The notes: generated from the letters alone by a model not told the origin. 43,883 bases of DNA from an uncultured Ectothiorhodospiraceae bacterium (GCA_913055565.1 CAJXKP010000021.1:1-43883); one strand, 5' to 3'; positions 8,300 through 18,574 are shown, counted from the first letter of the stretch. Made by a program: numbers and translations.

Positions 8300-8707
8300 A
8301 TGAAGCTATCCACCAAGGGTCGTCACGCCGTTACGGCAATCATGGAGCTGGCCCTGCGCGAGCCGCACGGGCGCGTCACGCTCGCCGCCATCGCGGAGAA
8401 CCAAGGCATCTCCGTGTCCTATCTGGAGCAGCTCTTCGCCCGGCTCAGGCGCGATGGTCTGGTGGCCGGCTCGCGTGGGCCTGGTGGCGGCTATCGCCTG
8501 GCCCGGCCCATGGAGGCGATTAGCGTGGCGGAGGTTGTCCTGGCGGTGGACGACACCGGTGGCGCCGTCGCCGGCAGTGATCAGCGCTGCCTAACCCACG
8601 AGCTATGGCAGGATCTGTCGGCGCGCATCGAGGGCTTCCTGGATGGCATCACGCTCGCCGATCTGGCCCAGCGCCCCCAGGTCGCGGCCAGCGCTGGGCG
8701 CTACTGA
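8300..8707 (+). CDS. Rrf2 family regulator, IscR-like with reduced cluster ligands
   Basis: A DNA-binding regulator of 135 residues, very similar to IscR across the winged helix ([33 protein letters not shown]). E. coli IscR binds [2Fe-2S] through three Cys and one His. Here only the last Cys (Cys97) and His100 remain in QRCLTHELW; the segment holding the other two is shortened and has no Cys. It may therefore be cluster-independent, or use other ligands. No isc genes follow: the next gene is convergent and overlaps by 7 nt. Its start abuts the DUF1249 stop. Confidence 0.85.
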   Translation: MKLSTKGRHAVTAIMELALREPHGRVTLAAIAENQGISVSYLEQLFARLRRDGLVAGSRGPGGGYRLARPMEAISVAEVVLAVDDTGGAVAGSDQRCLTHELWQDLSARIEGFLDGITLADLAQRPQVAASAGRY

Positions 8708-9444
8708 GCCTCGCGGAGGCGCTGCACGGAGCTCGTTTCCACCCCCCAGGCGCCCGCGCGCGTCAGGCGTTGTGCCTCGGCGATCGTGTTGACCTCATAG
8801 ATCAGCCATCGCCACGGCCCCTGCCATAACCGGCCACCAGCGGTCATTAGGCTGGCGCGGTCGGCGATCAGGTAGTCGGGCGCCATGACCTGGGCCTGTT
8901 CCCGGTCCAGCGTGCTGCCCAGCGATACCACCCAGCCAACGGCCGGCGCGCCCATGGAGCGCGCGGTTCGGACGATGCCCGCATCGAAGCCGATGATCAC
9001 CACGCGCGCGCCGAGGTCGTGGCATGCATGCAGAACCCGGCGTACGGCGGTGCTGGCACCGATGGCGGTTGCCGTCTCGGTCTTGAGCTCACAGATGATA
9101 CGGGCCTGGGTGTTTGGGTGGGCCTTAATGGTGCTCACCATGGTTGCCAGGCTGGCAACGCGCTCGCCTTCGAAGCGCGTCCCGAAGCGACCCGGCTCAT
9201 GGGCCGGTAGGCGGCCCTCACGGACGTCGTTGGCATCGTAATCGTCGATGAAACGGCTCAGGCCACCCGTTCGCCGGAGGTCGCGGTCGTGGAGGACGAC
9301 GGGCTCGCCGTCGCCGGTGAACTGGAGGTCGAATTCCACCCCATCGGCGTCGGCATCCAGGGCGGCCCTTATCGCGGTGACGCTGTTCTCCGGGTGATCG
9401 GCGCTGTCACCGCGATGGGCGACCAGATGCGGCAGCGAGGTCAT
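8701..9444 (-). CDS. ugpQ: Glycerophosphodiester phosphodiesterase
   Basis: A cytoplasmic GDPD enzyme of 247 residues that releases glycerol 3-phosphate from glycerophosphodiesters. The active-site set is visible near the N terminus: His10-Arg11 in AHRG, Glu19 in PENS, Glu37 and Asp39 in VEFDLQ, and His52 in LHDRD. The lack of a signal peptide and the length favour UgpQ over the periplasmic GlpQ. GGAG lies 8 nt before ATG 9444. The 3' end overlaps the convergent Rrf2 gene by 7 nt. It follows tgpA by 15 bp on the same strand, so it may be the last gene of the moxR-DUF58-tgpA transcript. Confidence 0.9.
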   Translation of the reverse strand: MTSLPHLVAHRGDSADHPENSVTAIRAALDADADGVEFDLQFTGDGEPVVLHDRDLRRTGGLSRFIDDYDANDVREGRLPAHEPGRFGTRFEGERVASLATMVSTIKAHPNTQARIICELKTETATAIGASTAVRRVLHACHDLGARVVIIGFDAGIVRTARSMGAPAVGWVVSLGSTLDREQAQVMAPDYLIADRASLMTAGGRLWQGPWRWLIYEVNTIAEAQRLTRAGAWGVETSSVQRLREAQ

Positions 9445-9459
9445 GGCGCCACTCCGGTG

Positions 9460-11445
9460 TTAGCGGGATGTCGTCCGACGGCGCTCACGGGCGAGCTGCC
9501 TGACGGCCGCGCGCAGCTGCGCCAGATCGTCGCGGCTGGGGCGTGGGTAATACCGCAACCGCAGGTAGTACCGCTCGACCTGCCGGATGGTTGCCGCTAG
9601 CTCCGGCGCCGTCGCTAGGGCGCGGGCCGCGTAATCGCGCGGACCCTCGCCAGCACGCGGATGTATCCCGCGCTTAGCGAGTTGTCGCTGGGCGCGGCGC
9701 CATAAGCGGCTGGCGGGATCGGGGTCGCGCGCGCCCATCTGCTGGCCGATCAACACCAGGCCGAACAGCCCCATGAAGGCCATGACGCCGCCGGCAAGGG
9801 CGGCGACCAGCCGCCAGGTTTCGTCCAGGCCGATAGCGGATAGGAAACCGCTCTGACGGCTCGGGCCGTAGCTAATCACCCAGCCCGTCCACGTGGCGTC
9901 GATGACGTCCCAGGTTCGGCCCATCGTCCGCAGCCAGCTCGCCTCGCCGCCGCGCGCCATGGTCGGGGCGCCGTCGTCGCTCGATACGGCCGCGCCTAGG
10001 CCCGACTCGACGCGCTCCGGCGACACCGCGTTGGTCGGATCGACGCGGCGCCAGCCGGATTCCGGTAACCATACCTCGGTCCAGGCGTGGGCGTCGGACT
10101 GGCGTACGGTCCAGTGGTCGCCGGCCGCGGACTCGGTGGCGCCCTGATAGCCCGTGACCACGCGTGCCGGGATGCCGGCAGCGCGCATGAGCACTGCGAA
10201 GGCGCCGGCGTAGTGCTCACAGAAGCCGCTTTGGGTCTCGAACAGGAAACCGTCCACGTGATCGTCGGGCAGGGGCTCAGGGCTGAGTGTGTACTCGAAG
10301 GGCTGGTTGCGCATGTACGCCAAGGCGCGATCGACCACGGCGCCATCGCTGTCCGCCTTCGCGGCCCACGATCGGGCCAACGAACGGGCGCGTTGGTGCG
10401 TGTCGGCCGGGAGTTGCGTGTAGGCATCCCGCAAGCGATCCCCCAGCTCGGGCTGGAGTCGGTATTCGCTATAGGAGCGCCCCGTGTAGCGCCTCGTCTC
10501 GCGCACCGGCTCGTCGCTGCGGCGCTCGTGGAAATAGCTCAGTGATCCCGTTCCGGGCCCATTGGCGGGTAGGTCGAGCGCGAAAAGCCAGCGCTCGTTG
10601 TGGGGCTCCAGTGTCACCGTGTAGCTCACCGGCTCGGCGCGTTTGCTCACCGGCCGGGGTGAGGCGTCCACATTGGCGTGGGTCCAGTCCTCGCCGTTGT
10701 AGTCGGCCAGGACTAGACCCCGCCAGTAGCGCTTTTGAGGCGGCGGCGGGGCGCCATCAAAGCGTACGCGAAAGGCTACGGCATCGGATTGGCTGAGCTG
10801 GCTGATCGACCCCGGGCTCATACTGTCCGATAGGCCCGTCACCCCGGAATGGGCATCGTCCGGTAGGCCCCAAAGCGGTCCCGGCAGGCGCGGGAACAGG
10901 ACGAATAGTAACGCCATGATGGGTAGCCCCTGCACCACCAGGATGGCGGCGAGCCGGCCCTCGGCGGCACCGAGGCGGGCGTAACGCCGCCGGCTGATGG
11001 CGATGAGCACGGCGGTCGTGGCCCAGCCCGTAACGAGCATATAGCCCGCGGTCAGCAATGATTGATCGAACAGGAAATGCGTCAGCATGAGGAAGTAGGC
11101 GAGGAAGACCGCGATCATGGTGTCGCGGCGGCTTCGCGTCTCCATGAGCTTGAGACAGCTCATGAGGACCAATAGCGCAACCCCGGCGTCGCGCCCGAAG
11201 ATGGTGCCGAACTCCGCTGTTACCGCCACGGCGGCCAGGCCGGCGCCCGCGAGATTGATGAGCTTGGGTGGCAGATGCCAGCCGCGCCGACTAACGACGC
11301 CGCGCCCAACCAACAGAGCCAGCGCTACCGCCGTTAGCCATAGCGGTGCCCGCCACAGATGCGGTAATAACACGGCGGCCAGGACCGTGAGCAGGCCGAG
11401 CAGGGTGCGATGCGGTAGCTGGTCAGCGGCCTGACGGCGTAGCAT
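9460..11445 (-). CDS. tgpA: Membrane transglutaminase-like protein TgpA (DUF3488)
   Basis: A membrane protein of 661 residues. About six N-terminal helices (10-205, the DUF3488 region) lead to a periplasmic transglutaminase-like domain with Cys409 (SGFCEHYAG), His453 (SDAHAW) and Asp469 (VDPT) as the triad. One more helix (about 565-590) precedes a cytoplasmic tail. The Pseudomonas homologue has transglutaminase activity and is needed for viability (established for the family). The gene starts 1 nt inside the DUF58 stop (TAATG), so it is coupled to it. It is part of the common moxR-DUF58-tgpA operon. Confidence 0.92.
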   Translation of the reverse strand: MLRRQAADQLPHRTLLGLLTVLAAVLLPHLWRAPLWLTAVALALLVGRGVVSRRGWHLPPKLINLAGAGLAAVAVTAEFGTIFGRDAGVALLVLMSCLKLMETRSRRDTMIAVFLAYFLMLTHFLFDQSLLTAGYMLVTGWATTAVLIAISRRRYARLGAAEGRLAAILVVQGLPIMALLFVLFPRLPGPLWGLPDDAHSGVTGLSDSMSPGSISQLSQSDAVAFRVRFDGAPPPPQKRYWRGLVLADYNGEDWTHANVDASPRPVSKRAEPVSYTVTLEPHNERWLFALDLPANGPGTGSLSYFHERRSDEPVRETRRYTGRSYSEYRLQPELGDRLRDAYTQLPADTHQRARSLARSWAAKADSDGAVVDRALAYMRNQPFEYTLSPEPLPDDHVDGFLFETQSGFCEHYAGAFAVLMRAAGIPARVVTGYQGATESAAGDHWTVRQSDAHAWTEVWLPESGWRRVDPTNAVSPERVESGLGAAVSSDDGAPTMARGGEASWLRTMGRTWDVIDATWTGWVISYGPSRQSGFLSAIGLDETWRLVAALAGGVMAFMGLFGLVLIGQQMGARDPDPASRLWRRAQRQLAKRGIHPRAGEGPRDYAARALATAPELAATIRQVERYYLRLRYYPRPSRDDLAQLRAAVRQLARERRRTTSR

Positions 11446-12386
11446 TACACCTCGAACTCCGCGAGGGCGGTCAAACAGGCATCCCGTTGCGCCGGTCCAC
11501 TAGCGGCCGGCACCTCGCGGCCAGGTAGGGACAGGGCGTAGCGAGCCCCGCGCCGTTCGGCCTCCAGGACCCAGTAACACAGCCGTGACAGACGTTGCTC
11601 GGTGCCCGCCAGGTCCGCGGTATCGAGCCAGCTCAGAAGCAGCTCCTCGCTCTCGCCGCCGCTGAACTCCTTGATCTGCAGCTCGCGTGACCCGGTCGCT
11701 TTCCAGGCGATTCGGCTTATGGGGTCGCCGCGCCGATACCGGCGCAGGCCGTCGAAGTCGTCGTCGCCGCCCGTGCGCCGGCCGAGGAGACCGCCGGCGG
11801 TGGCGCGTCGCGGCGGCGTAGGGCCGTTGGTTTCGGGGGCGGGGTAGACGAGGCAGTGGACGGCGGGATCGACCCAGCTCCAGGCGCGAAAGAGGGCGGC
11901 GGGATACTGGGTGTCGAGCGTAATGGCTCCCGTCCGCAGGCGACCACGCCGGCGCGTGATGACGGTAACAACGGCGCGAGCTCGCTCGCCGGCGGGGATG
12001 TCGTAGAAGCCCTCAGGGCCATCCGTGCCGACCCCTATATCCGTGCGCGCCGTTCGGGCGTTGTTGTCGAGCTGCAGCGGGAAGCTCGCGGTCTGGCCCG
12101 CGAAGACCGGCTCGGCGGCCAGCGGGGTAACCTGGAGGCCGACGAGGTCGCGAAAGGTGTGATTCATTACGGCCAAGAAGATGCCGGCCAGGAGAAAGGT
12201 CAGCAGAAAGGCCATGTTGTTGTTGTAGTTAATGGCCGCCAGCCACATCACGATGAGGATGGCCGCGAAGAGGAATCCCTGGCGGGTCGGCAGGATGTAG
12301 ACGCGGCGGTAGTGGAGGACGGCGCTAGCGCCCGTATCGCCATGGCGTCGTTGCATCCAGCGTCGCAGCCAGACGGGCCATCGCAT
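11445..12386 (-). CDS. DUF58 membrane-anchored protein
   Basis: A protein of 313 residues with two N-terminal membrane helices (about 35-80), then a mainly beta region, and a C-terminal DUF58 module with the signature YRRGDPISRIAWKATG. DUF58 proteins have a vWA-like fold and are regular partners of MoxR ATPases. The target complex is unknown. It starts within the moxR stop (TGATG overlap) and its stop overlaps the tgpA start, so all three are translationally coupled. Confidence 0.9.
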   Translation of the reverse strand: MRWPVWLRRWMQRRHGDTGASAVLHYRRVYILPTRQGFLFAAILIVMWLAAINYNNNMAFLLTFLLAGIFLAVMNHTFRDLVGLQVTPLAAEPVFAGQTASFPLQLDNNARTARTDIGVGTDGPEGFYDIPAGERARAVVTVITRRRGRLRTGAITLDTQYPAALFRAWSWVDPAVHCLVYPAPETNGPTPPRRATAGGLLGRRTGGDDDFDGLRRYRRGDPISRIAWKATGSRELQIKEFSGGESEELLLSWLDTADLAGTEQRLSRLCYWVLEAERRGARYALSLPGREVPAASGPAQRDACLTALAEFEV

Positions 12387-13300
12387 CAGGGAATAGTGAC
12401 CTGGTCGAGCAGCTGGCGCGCGCGGTTGCTAGCGCCGGCGCCGTCGTCATCGACGGGCTGCAGCCGATGGCCCGCGACATGGGGGAAGATGGCCTGAACG
12501 TCCTCCGGCAGCACCGCTGACCGCCCGTCCAGATAGGCCCAAGCCCGCGAGGCGGCAATCAGGGCCTGACCGGCTCGCGGCGAGAGGCCGAGCCGAAAGG
12601 CCCCGCTGTCGCGCGTATGCTCCAGCAACGCCTGGACGTAGGCGATGACGGCATCGGCGCAGTGCACCTGCTCGACGTCGCCTTGAACGGCGGCGAGCTG
12701 CTCCGGGGGTAGCGCGGTCTCGAGATGCTCGATGAGGCGTCGCCGGTCCTGACCGCGCAGCAGCTCGCGTTCGGCGCTGCGTTCCGGGTAGCCGATCTCG
12801 ATACGCATCAGGAACCGGTCCAGTTGCGACTCGGGCAGGGGAAAGGTCCCGAGCTGGCTAACGGGGTTCTGTGTCGCGATCACGAAGAATGGCTCGGGCA
12901 GCGCCCGGGTCTCGCCTTCCGCGGTCACCTGGCGCTCGCCCATGGCCTCGAGCAGGGCACTCTGCGCCTTGGGCGTGGCGCGATTGACCTCATCAGCCAG
13001 CACCAGCTGCGCGAAGATGGGGCCGGGGTGGAAGACGAACCGATTGGTGTCGCGCTCATAGACGGCAGTCCCCAGGATGTCCGCGGGCAGCAGATCGCTG
13101 GTGAACTGGATGCGTTGGAAGCGCATGCCCAGAAGGCGCGCGAGCAGGTGCGCGAGTGTGGTCTTGCCGACGCCCGGCCGGTCCTCGATGAGGAGATGGC
13201 CTTGCGCCAGCAGGCACGTCACCGCCAGCCGGATGGTATCGCCCTTGCCGAGTAGTACCGACTCGGCCTGGCGGAAGAGCTCGTCGAGCCTGTGCTGCAT
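12386..13300 (-). CDS. MoxR family AAA+ ATPase
   Basis: A chaperone-like AAA+ ATPase of 304 residues. Walker A is RPGVGKTT (41-48), Walker B is LADEVNR (Asp103, Glu104), and a sensor 1 Asn lies in ATQNPV. The C-terminal lid is present. MoxR proteins remodel or insert metal into partner proteins that carry vWA-type domains; the adjacent DUF58 protein is the likely partner. The ATG at 13300 follows GAGGGGGATG. It is the first gene of the moxR-DUF58-tgpA operon and is preceded by a strong hairpin. Confidence 0.93.
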   Translation of the reverse strand: MQHRLDELFRQAESVLLGKGDTIRLAVTCLLAQGHLLIEDRPGVGKTTLAHLLARLLGMRFQRIQFTSDLLPADILGTAVYERDTNRFVFHPGPIFAQLVLADEVNRATPKAQSALLEAMGERQVTAEGETRALPEPFFVIATQNPVSQLGTFPLPESQLDRFLMRIEIGYPERSAERELLRGQDRRRLIEHLETALPPEQLAAVQGDVEQVHCADAVIAYVQALLEHTRDSGAFRLGLSPRAGQALIAASRAWAYLDGRSAVLPEDVQAIFPHVAGHRLQPVDDDGAGASNRARQLLDQVTIP

Positions 13301-13314
13301 GCATCCCCCTCAAA

Positions 13315-13340
13315 GGCGTCGCCGCAGCGGCGGCGACGCC
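13315..13340. other. Perfect 11-bp hairpin upstream of moxR
   Basis: GGCGTCGCCGC (13315-13325) and its reverse complement (13330-13340) enclose the 4-nt loop AGCG. It lies between the hydrolase stop and the moxR start on the minus strand, 15 nt before the moxR ATG. Only three T follow on that strand, so it is a weak terminator candidate. It could instead be an attenuator-like structure that separates moxR from the gene before it. Confidence 0.55.
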
Positions 13341-13378
13341 ATCGTGATAACGCCTCATGGACCCATGTCCCACTGGGT

Positions 13379-14173
<795 letters not shown>

Positions 14174-14287
14174 GGCTGGTCTCCAGGTGTGTCGCGGTAG
14201 TATGTGGTTGGGGCCAACTGAGCGGTATGCTAACGGCGCCGACTCAACGAAACCATGCGTTGGGGACATGGATCGGGGGCTGCTGGT

Positions 14288-14956
14288 TCAATCGCGGGGC
14301 CCCGACAGGTCGTCGATGAGCGTGGGGGTGACCTCGGCGAGGCCGTCCACGCGTGCGTGAGCGCGTGCCAGTTCCGCCGACGTTGGCTCGAAGCCGGGCA
14401 CCGGTGCAGCGATCGCCCACAGCCCCGCGGCATGCAAGGCCGCCAGACCGTTGGTGGAATCCTCGATGCCGACGGCCTCGGTGGGCGATAGGTCGAGCCG
14501 TCGGACGGCCTCGGTATAGATATCGGGGGCCGGCTTGCCGTTGCTGACGGTGTCACCGTAGACGATCGTCGCCATGGCACTGTCGAGCCCACTGGTGGCC
14601 ATGGTGTAGTCGATGAGATCGGTCGGCGCGCCGGAGGCCAGTGCGACGGTGTAGTGCTCGGCGAGCGCCCGCACGGTCTCAACGGCGCGCTCGCGCAGCG
14701 GCAGCGCTCGGGCGTATTCGGCCCGCATGCGCTCGATCATATCGGCGTAGATGGTCTCGGGCGCGAGGTGGGGGGCAATGTGCTGTTGCATGAGGGCCAG
14801 CCACTGCTCACTGCCGGTGCCCATCGCCCGGCGTTGCAGCGCGTCGGTCCAGACGGCGCCATGGGCGGCGGCGAATACCTCGCGCGCGCGTTGCCAGCAG
14901 CGTTCCGAGTCGATCAAGACCCCGTCGAGGTCGAAGATAACGGCACGCACGCTCAT
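14288..14956 (-). CDS. HAD superfamily phosphatase (subfamily IA)
   Basis: A HAD hydrolase of 222 residues. Motif I is FDLDGVLIDS near the N terminus, motif II is LASGAP, motif III is the Lys in GKPAPDIY, and motif IV is GIEDST. The helical cap between motifs I and II marks subfamily IA (beta-phosphoglucomutase or hexitol phosphatase-like). The substrate cannot be assigned. The ATG at 14956 puts motif I at residue 7, as usual; an earlier ATG at 15025 would add 23 basic residues. AGAGG lies about 11 nt upstream. It is divergent from gshA. Confidence 0.88.
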   Translation of the reverse strand: MSVRAVIFDLDGVLIDSERCWQRAREVFAAAHGAVWTDALQRRAMGTGSEQWLALMQQHIAPHLAPETIYADMIERMRAEYARALPLRERAVETVRALAEHYTVALASGAPTDLIDYTMATSGLDSAMATIVYGDTVSNGKPAPDIYTEAVRRLDLSPTEAVGIEDSTNGLAALHAAGLWAIAAPVPGFEPTSAELARAHARVDGLAEVTPTLIDDLSGPRD

Positions 14957-15061
14957 GGTTCGGGTTGCCTCTGGTTGCTGTTTTTGCGGCAGCGGCGTTT
15001 TATTCCGTTGCCTGTGACGGCACAATCACGGCTCCGCAGGCCAAACGGGGCGACAGGGTTT

Positions 15062-16633
15062 ATGCACCGCAGTACCGACCGTCGCGTGCGCGCCATCCAG
15101 CGCGCGGGCCGGCGCGGCCTCCTGCTGAATAGCCACAAGGGCCTTGAGAAAGAGGGCCTGCGCGTGACGCCGTCCGGTCGCATCGCCCAGAGCCCGCATC
15201 CCGAGGCGCTGGGCTCGGCGTTGTGCCATCCGGCGATTACCACGGATTACTCCGAGGCCCTGCTGGAGTTCGTTACCCCGCCCTGTCGGGATGTCGGTGA
15301 GCTCATCGAGTTCCTTACGGATCTCCATCGCTACACCTATCACTATATCGGTGATGAACGGCTCTGGGCGACGAGCATGCCCTGTATGCTGGGCGGTGAT
15401 CGCGAGATCCCCATCGCCGACTACGGCGATTCCAACGTCGGCTGGATGAAGCATATCTACCGGCGCGGCCTGGACTGGCGCTACGGCCGCGCCATGCAGG
15501 CCATCTCGGGCATCCACTTCAACTACTCCTTTAGCGACGAGTTCCTGGCCGTGTTGCAGGCGGCCGAGGGCGATCAGCGCGATGCCACGACCTTCCGCTC
15601 GGCGGCCTACTTTCGCCTGATCCGCAATTTCCAGCGTTACGGCTGGCTCGTGCCCTATCTCTTCGGCGCGTCACCGGCGATCTGTCGCTCCTTCACGCAG
15701 GGCCAGAACCTGCATTTCCACGAGTACGGCGAGCACACCTTCTACGAGCCGTTCGGGACGTCGCTGCGCATGAGCGACATCGGCTACAAGAACAAGGCGC
15801 AGGCGGGGCTCAAGGTCTCGTACAATAGCCTCGAATCGTATATCGAGAGCCTGCGCCGTGCCATTAATACGCCGGATCCGGAGTACGCGCGCATCGGTAC
15901 CCGGGTTGATGGCGAATGGCGGCAACTCAACACCAACGTGCTCCAGATCGAGAACGAGTACTACAGCTTCGTCCGGCCCAAGGCGCGGGCCCATAGCGGT
16001 GAGCAGCCGACGGCGGCGCTGGCGCGCGCGGGCGTGGAGTACGTCGAGATCCGGGCATTGGATCTTGACCCGTTCGAGCCCCTGGGGGTCGGCGTGTCGC
16101 AGCTCCAGTTCTTGGAGACGCTGCTATTGTTTTGCCTCCTCCAGGACAGCCCACCCATTGATCCCCACGAGCAGGGGCGTATCGACAGCAACCAGGGCCT
16201 GGTCGCACGCTGGGGGCGTGATCCCCAGCTGACCCTCTATCGCGGCGACGGACGGCGCGTGTCGCTGAGGCAATGGGCGGATGAGCTGTTCCAGGCCATG
16301 GCCGGACCGGCGGAGCTGTTGGACGAGTGCCGCGACGAGGCGAGCTATGCCCCTGTCCTGGCCCACTATCGCCAGCGGGTCCAGGACCCGGATCAAACGC
16401 CCTCGGCGCGCGTATTGGCGAGCATGCGCGATCATGATGAGGAGTTCATCGAGTTCGCGCAGCGGTTGTCACGTCAGCACGAGCAGCTATTCAAGCAAAC
16501 CGCGTTACCAGCCGAGCTCGAGCAGCGGTTGTTAGCGCAAGCGGCCGAATCCCGGGCCGCCCAGCAGCGGATCGAGGCCGCCGAGGAACTGAGCTTCGAC
16601 GCCTATCTGGCCCACTACTTCGGTGCTGATTAG
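15062..16633 (+). CDS. gshA: Glutamate-cysteine ligase, class I
   Basis: Glutathione biosynthesis enzyme (ATP, L-Glu and L-Cys to gamma-Glu-Cys), 523 residues, close to E. coli GshA. Conserved segments include GLEKEGLRV, HPEALGSAL, SEALLEFVTP, LHRYTYHYIGDERLW, GIHFNYSF and VEIRALDLDPF. The start at ATG 15062 aligns with the family and has AGGG close upstream; the same frame is open much further back, where it runs antisense through the phosphatase gene, which I reject. It is monocistronic. The next 230 bp hold no gene. Glutathione fits with the thiol-redox genes elsewhere in the window, but they are not linked to it. Confidence 0.96.
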   Translation: MHRSTDRRVRAIQRAGRRGLLLNSHKGLEKEGLRVTPSGRIAQSPHPEALGSALCHPAITTDYSEALLEFVTPPCRDVGELIEFLTDLHRYTYHYIGDERLWATSMPCMLGGDREIPIADYGDSNVGWMKHIYRRGLDWRYGRAMQAISGIHFNYSFSDEFLAVLQAAEGDQRDATTFRSAAYFRLIRNFQRYGWLVPYLFGASPAICRSFTQGQNLHFHEYGEHTFYEPFGTSLRMSDIGYKNKAQAGLKVSYNSLESYIESLRRAINTPDPEYARIGTRVDGEWRQLNTNVLQIENEYYSFVRPKARAHSGEQPTAALARAGVEYVEIRALDLDPFEPLGVGVSQLQFLETLLLFCLLQDSPPIDPHEQGRIDSNQGLVARWGRDPQLTLYRGDGRRVSLRQWADELFQAMAGPAELLDECRDEASYAPVLAHYRQRVQDPDQTPSARVLASMRDHDEEFIEFAQRLSRQHEQLFKQTALPAELEQRLLAQAAESRAAQQRIEAAEELSFDAYLAHYFGAD

Positions 16634-16865
16634 GGCTGTGGCGATCAGCCGAGGCCGGGCCGGCTGTTCTGGGAAACGCTGAACAATTCGCACGAGCCTC
16701 TGGCTGCTGGACGCGCGGGCAGGAAAAGTGCCGGTGAGGCACGCTGCACTGGTAGTGCGGCCAAGCCTTGCGACGCCGCCATGACGCGCAGAGGCCGGCG
16801 AGAATTATTTAGCGTTTCCCTTGCGGGCTAAGCCGTTGCGGTAACCAAGAGAGTGATGGCTTTAT

Positions 16866-17243
16866 ATGGGCACGTTACGTCGGTTGGTGTATCAGGGTGT
16901 GGCGCTGTTTTTCGTCGCACTGGCGACCGCTGGCGTATTCCTGCCCCTCGTTCCCACCACGCCATTCCTGATCGTCGCCGTCTGGGCGGCTGGTCGGAGC
17001 TCGCCCGAGCTCAAGCGGTGGCTGCGCGAGCATCCGCGCTTCGGGCCGGTGCTGCGGCGCTGGGAGGATGAGCGGGCGATATCGCGGCCCTCCAAGCGCA
17101 ATGCCGTTATCGCTATTATTCTGAGCTGGTTGATCGTACTGGTGACGACTTCCGGCTATCTCCTACCCATGGTTGCCGGGGCCGTGATGGTCGGCGTTGC
17201 TGGTTTCCTGCTGACGCGCCCCACGGGTACGGACACGAACTAG
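16866..17243 (+). CDS. DUF454 (YbaN family) membrane protein
   Basis: A protein of 125 residues with an N-terminal hydrophobic segment (about 8-35, containing PLVPTTPFL, the family mark) and two more helices near the C terminus (about 80-118). Between them is a soluble stretch with ELKRWLREHPRFGP and DERAIS, both typical of YbaN. Function is unknown. ATG 16866 has only a weak ribosome site. The stop codon TAG shares the palindrome CTAG with the stop of the convergent MATE gene. Confidence 0.85.
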   Translation: MGTLRRLVYQGVALFFVALATAGVFLPLVPTTPFLIVAVWAAGRSSPELKRWLREHPRFGPVLRRWEDERAISRPSKRNAVIAIILSWLIVLVTTSGYLLPMVAGAVMVGVAGFLLTRPTGTDTN

Positions 17244-18574
17244 GCAGTGGCGAACCAGCTGCCTCGGCGAAGTGCCACTGTTAGCCAGGTGGCGAGACCC
17301 GCACTACGCACGAACGTGAAGGCGCTAAAGGCGAGCCAGAGCCCATGGTTGCCCAGATCGGTGGTGGCATACCAGCAGGGCAGGTAGACGGCGAGGGCGA
17401 TGATCATGGTCTCGCGCATGGCGTTCGTGCGCGTCGCCCCGACGAACACGCCATCCAGGAGGTAGCTGCCGGCGGCCAGTATCGGCATGGCGACCATCCA
17501 CGGGAGATAGGCGCTGGTGCTCGCGCGTACCGCCGGGATGGAGGTCAGCAGGCTGATCAGTGCGTCACCGCCCAGGAGGAAGCCGAAGCTCGCCGCGATG
17601 GCCGTTACGGCTGACCAGATGGTGCCCGCGGCCAGCCGCCGTTCGAAGGCCGGGCGATCGTTGGCGCCGAGGCTACGACCTACCAGGGCCTCGCAGGCGT
17701 GGGCGAAGCCATCGAGGCCGTAGGACGTGAGCAGGATGAACTGCATGAGTACGGCGTTGGCCGCTAGGACGGTATCGCCGAGCCGCGCACCCTGGGCATG
17801 GAAGAAGGCGATGGCGAACAGCAGGCAGAGGGTGCGGATGAATAACGCGCTGTTGACCTGGAAGAGGCGTCGATAGTGCTGCCAGGCGGCGAGGCCGCCG
17901 GGGCGGCGCGGCAGCTGCCAGCGATGGATCGCCCGTATGGCCCAGCCGCCACCGGCCAGCAGGGCGCCGTAGTCCGCGAGTACGGACCCCAGGGCTACCC
18001 CCTCGACCGTCATCCCCAGGCCCATGACGAACACCAGGTCGAGCACGATGTTGAGGCCGTTATTGACGATCATCAGGGCCAGGGCCACGCGGCTGCGGCC
18101 GAGTCCCAAGGCCCAGCCCAGGATGGCGTAATTGGCGAGAACGGCCGGGGCGCTGGCAATCCGAATACCGGCGTAGCGGTAGGCGAGCTCGGTGACAGTG
18201 GGACTGCCGTCGAGGAGCCATAGACCCAGCGTGATCAGCGGCGGATGGCAGGCGATGAGGACCAGCCCCAGGATGGCGGCGATGATCAGCCCCTGGAGGA
18301 GTAGCCGCGTGACGCTGGGCCAGTCGTCGCCGCCGCGGGCCTGGGCCGTCAGGCCGGTGGTGCCCATGCGCAGGAATCCGAAACCCCAATAGAGGAAGCT
18401 AAATAGGGTAGCACCCAGCGTGGCGGCGCCCAGGTAGCGCTCCTCGGACAGGTGGCCAAGGACAGCCGTGTCCACCAGCCCCAGGAGCGGGACGGTGATA
18501 TTGGAGAGGATCAGCGGCCAGGCGAGACCGCCGACCTCGCGGAGCTCGTGGGTTGGTAGCGAGCGAGCGCGCAT
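17240..18574 (-). CDS. dinF: MATE family efflux protein, DinF-like
   Basis: A multidrug and toxic compound extrusion transporter of 444 residues with about 12 hydrophobic segments. The DinF-like start reads EVGGLAWPLILSNITVPLLGLVDTAVLGHL in two adjoining motifs, and the second half repeats the fold around residue 240. In E. coli dinF lies beside lexA and belongs to the SOS regulon; here it is the last gene of a block headed by lexA, which supports the name. The start at ATG 18574 has no strong ribosome site, and the frame stays open upstream without homology. It lies 70 bp after the GNAT gene. Its stop overlaps the DUF454 stop by 4 nt. Confidence 0.87.
   Translation of the reverse strand: MRARSLPTHELREVGGLAWPLILSNITVPLLGLVDTAVLGHLSEERYLGAATLGATLFSFLYWGFGFLRMGTTGLTAQARGGDDWPSVTRLLLQGLIIAAILGLVLIACHPPLITLGLWLLDGSPTVTELAYRYAGIRIASAPAVLANYAILGWALGLGRSRVALALMIVNNGLNIVLDLVFVMGLGMTVEGVALGSVLADYGALLAGGGWAIRAIHRWQLPRRPGGLAAWQHYRRLFQVNSALFIRTLCLLFAIAFFHAQGARLGDTVLAANAVLMQFILLTSYGLDGFAHACEALVGRSLGANDRPAFERRLAAGTIWSAVTAIAASFGFLLGGDALISLLTSIPAVRASTSAYLPWMVAMPILAAGSYLLDGVFVGATRTNAMRETMIIALAVYLPCWYATTDLGNHGLWLAFSAFTFVRSAGLATWLTVALRRGSWFATA

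Noticed and set aside
14654-15061. Upstream extension of the gshA frame
   Set aside because: It runs antisense through the HAD phosphatase gene; GshA homology begins right after ATG 15062.
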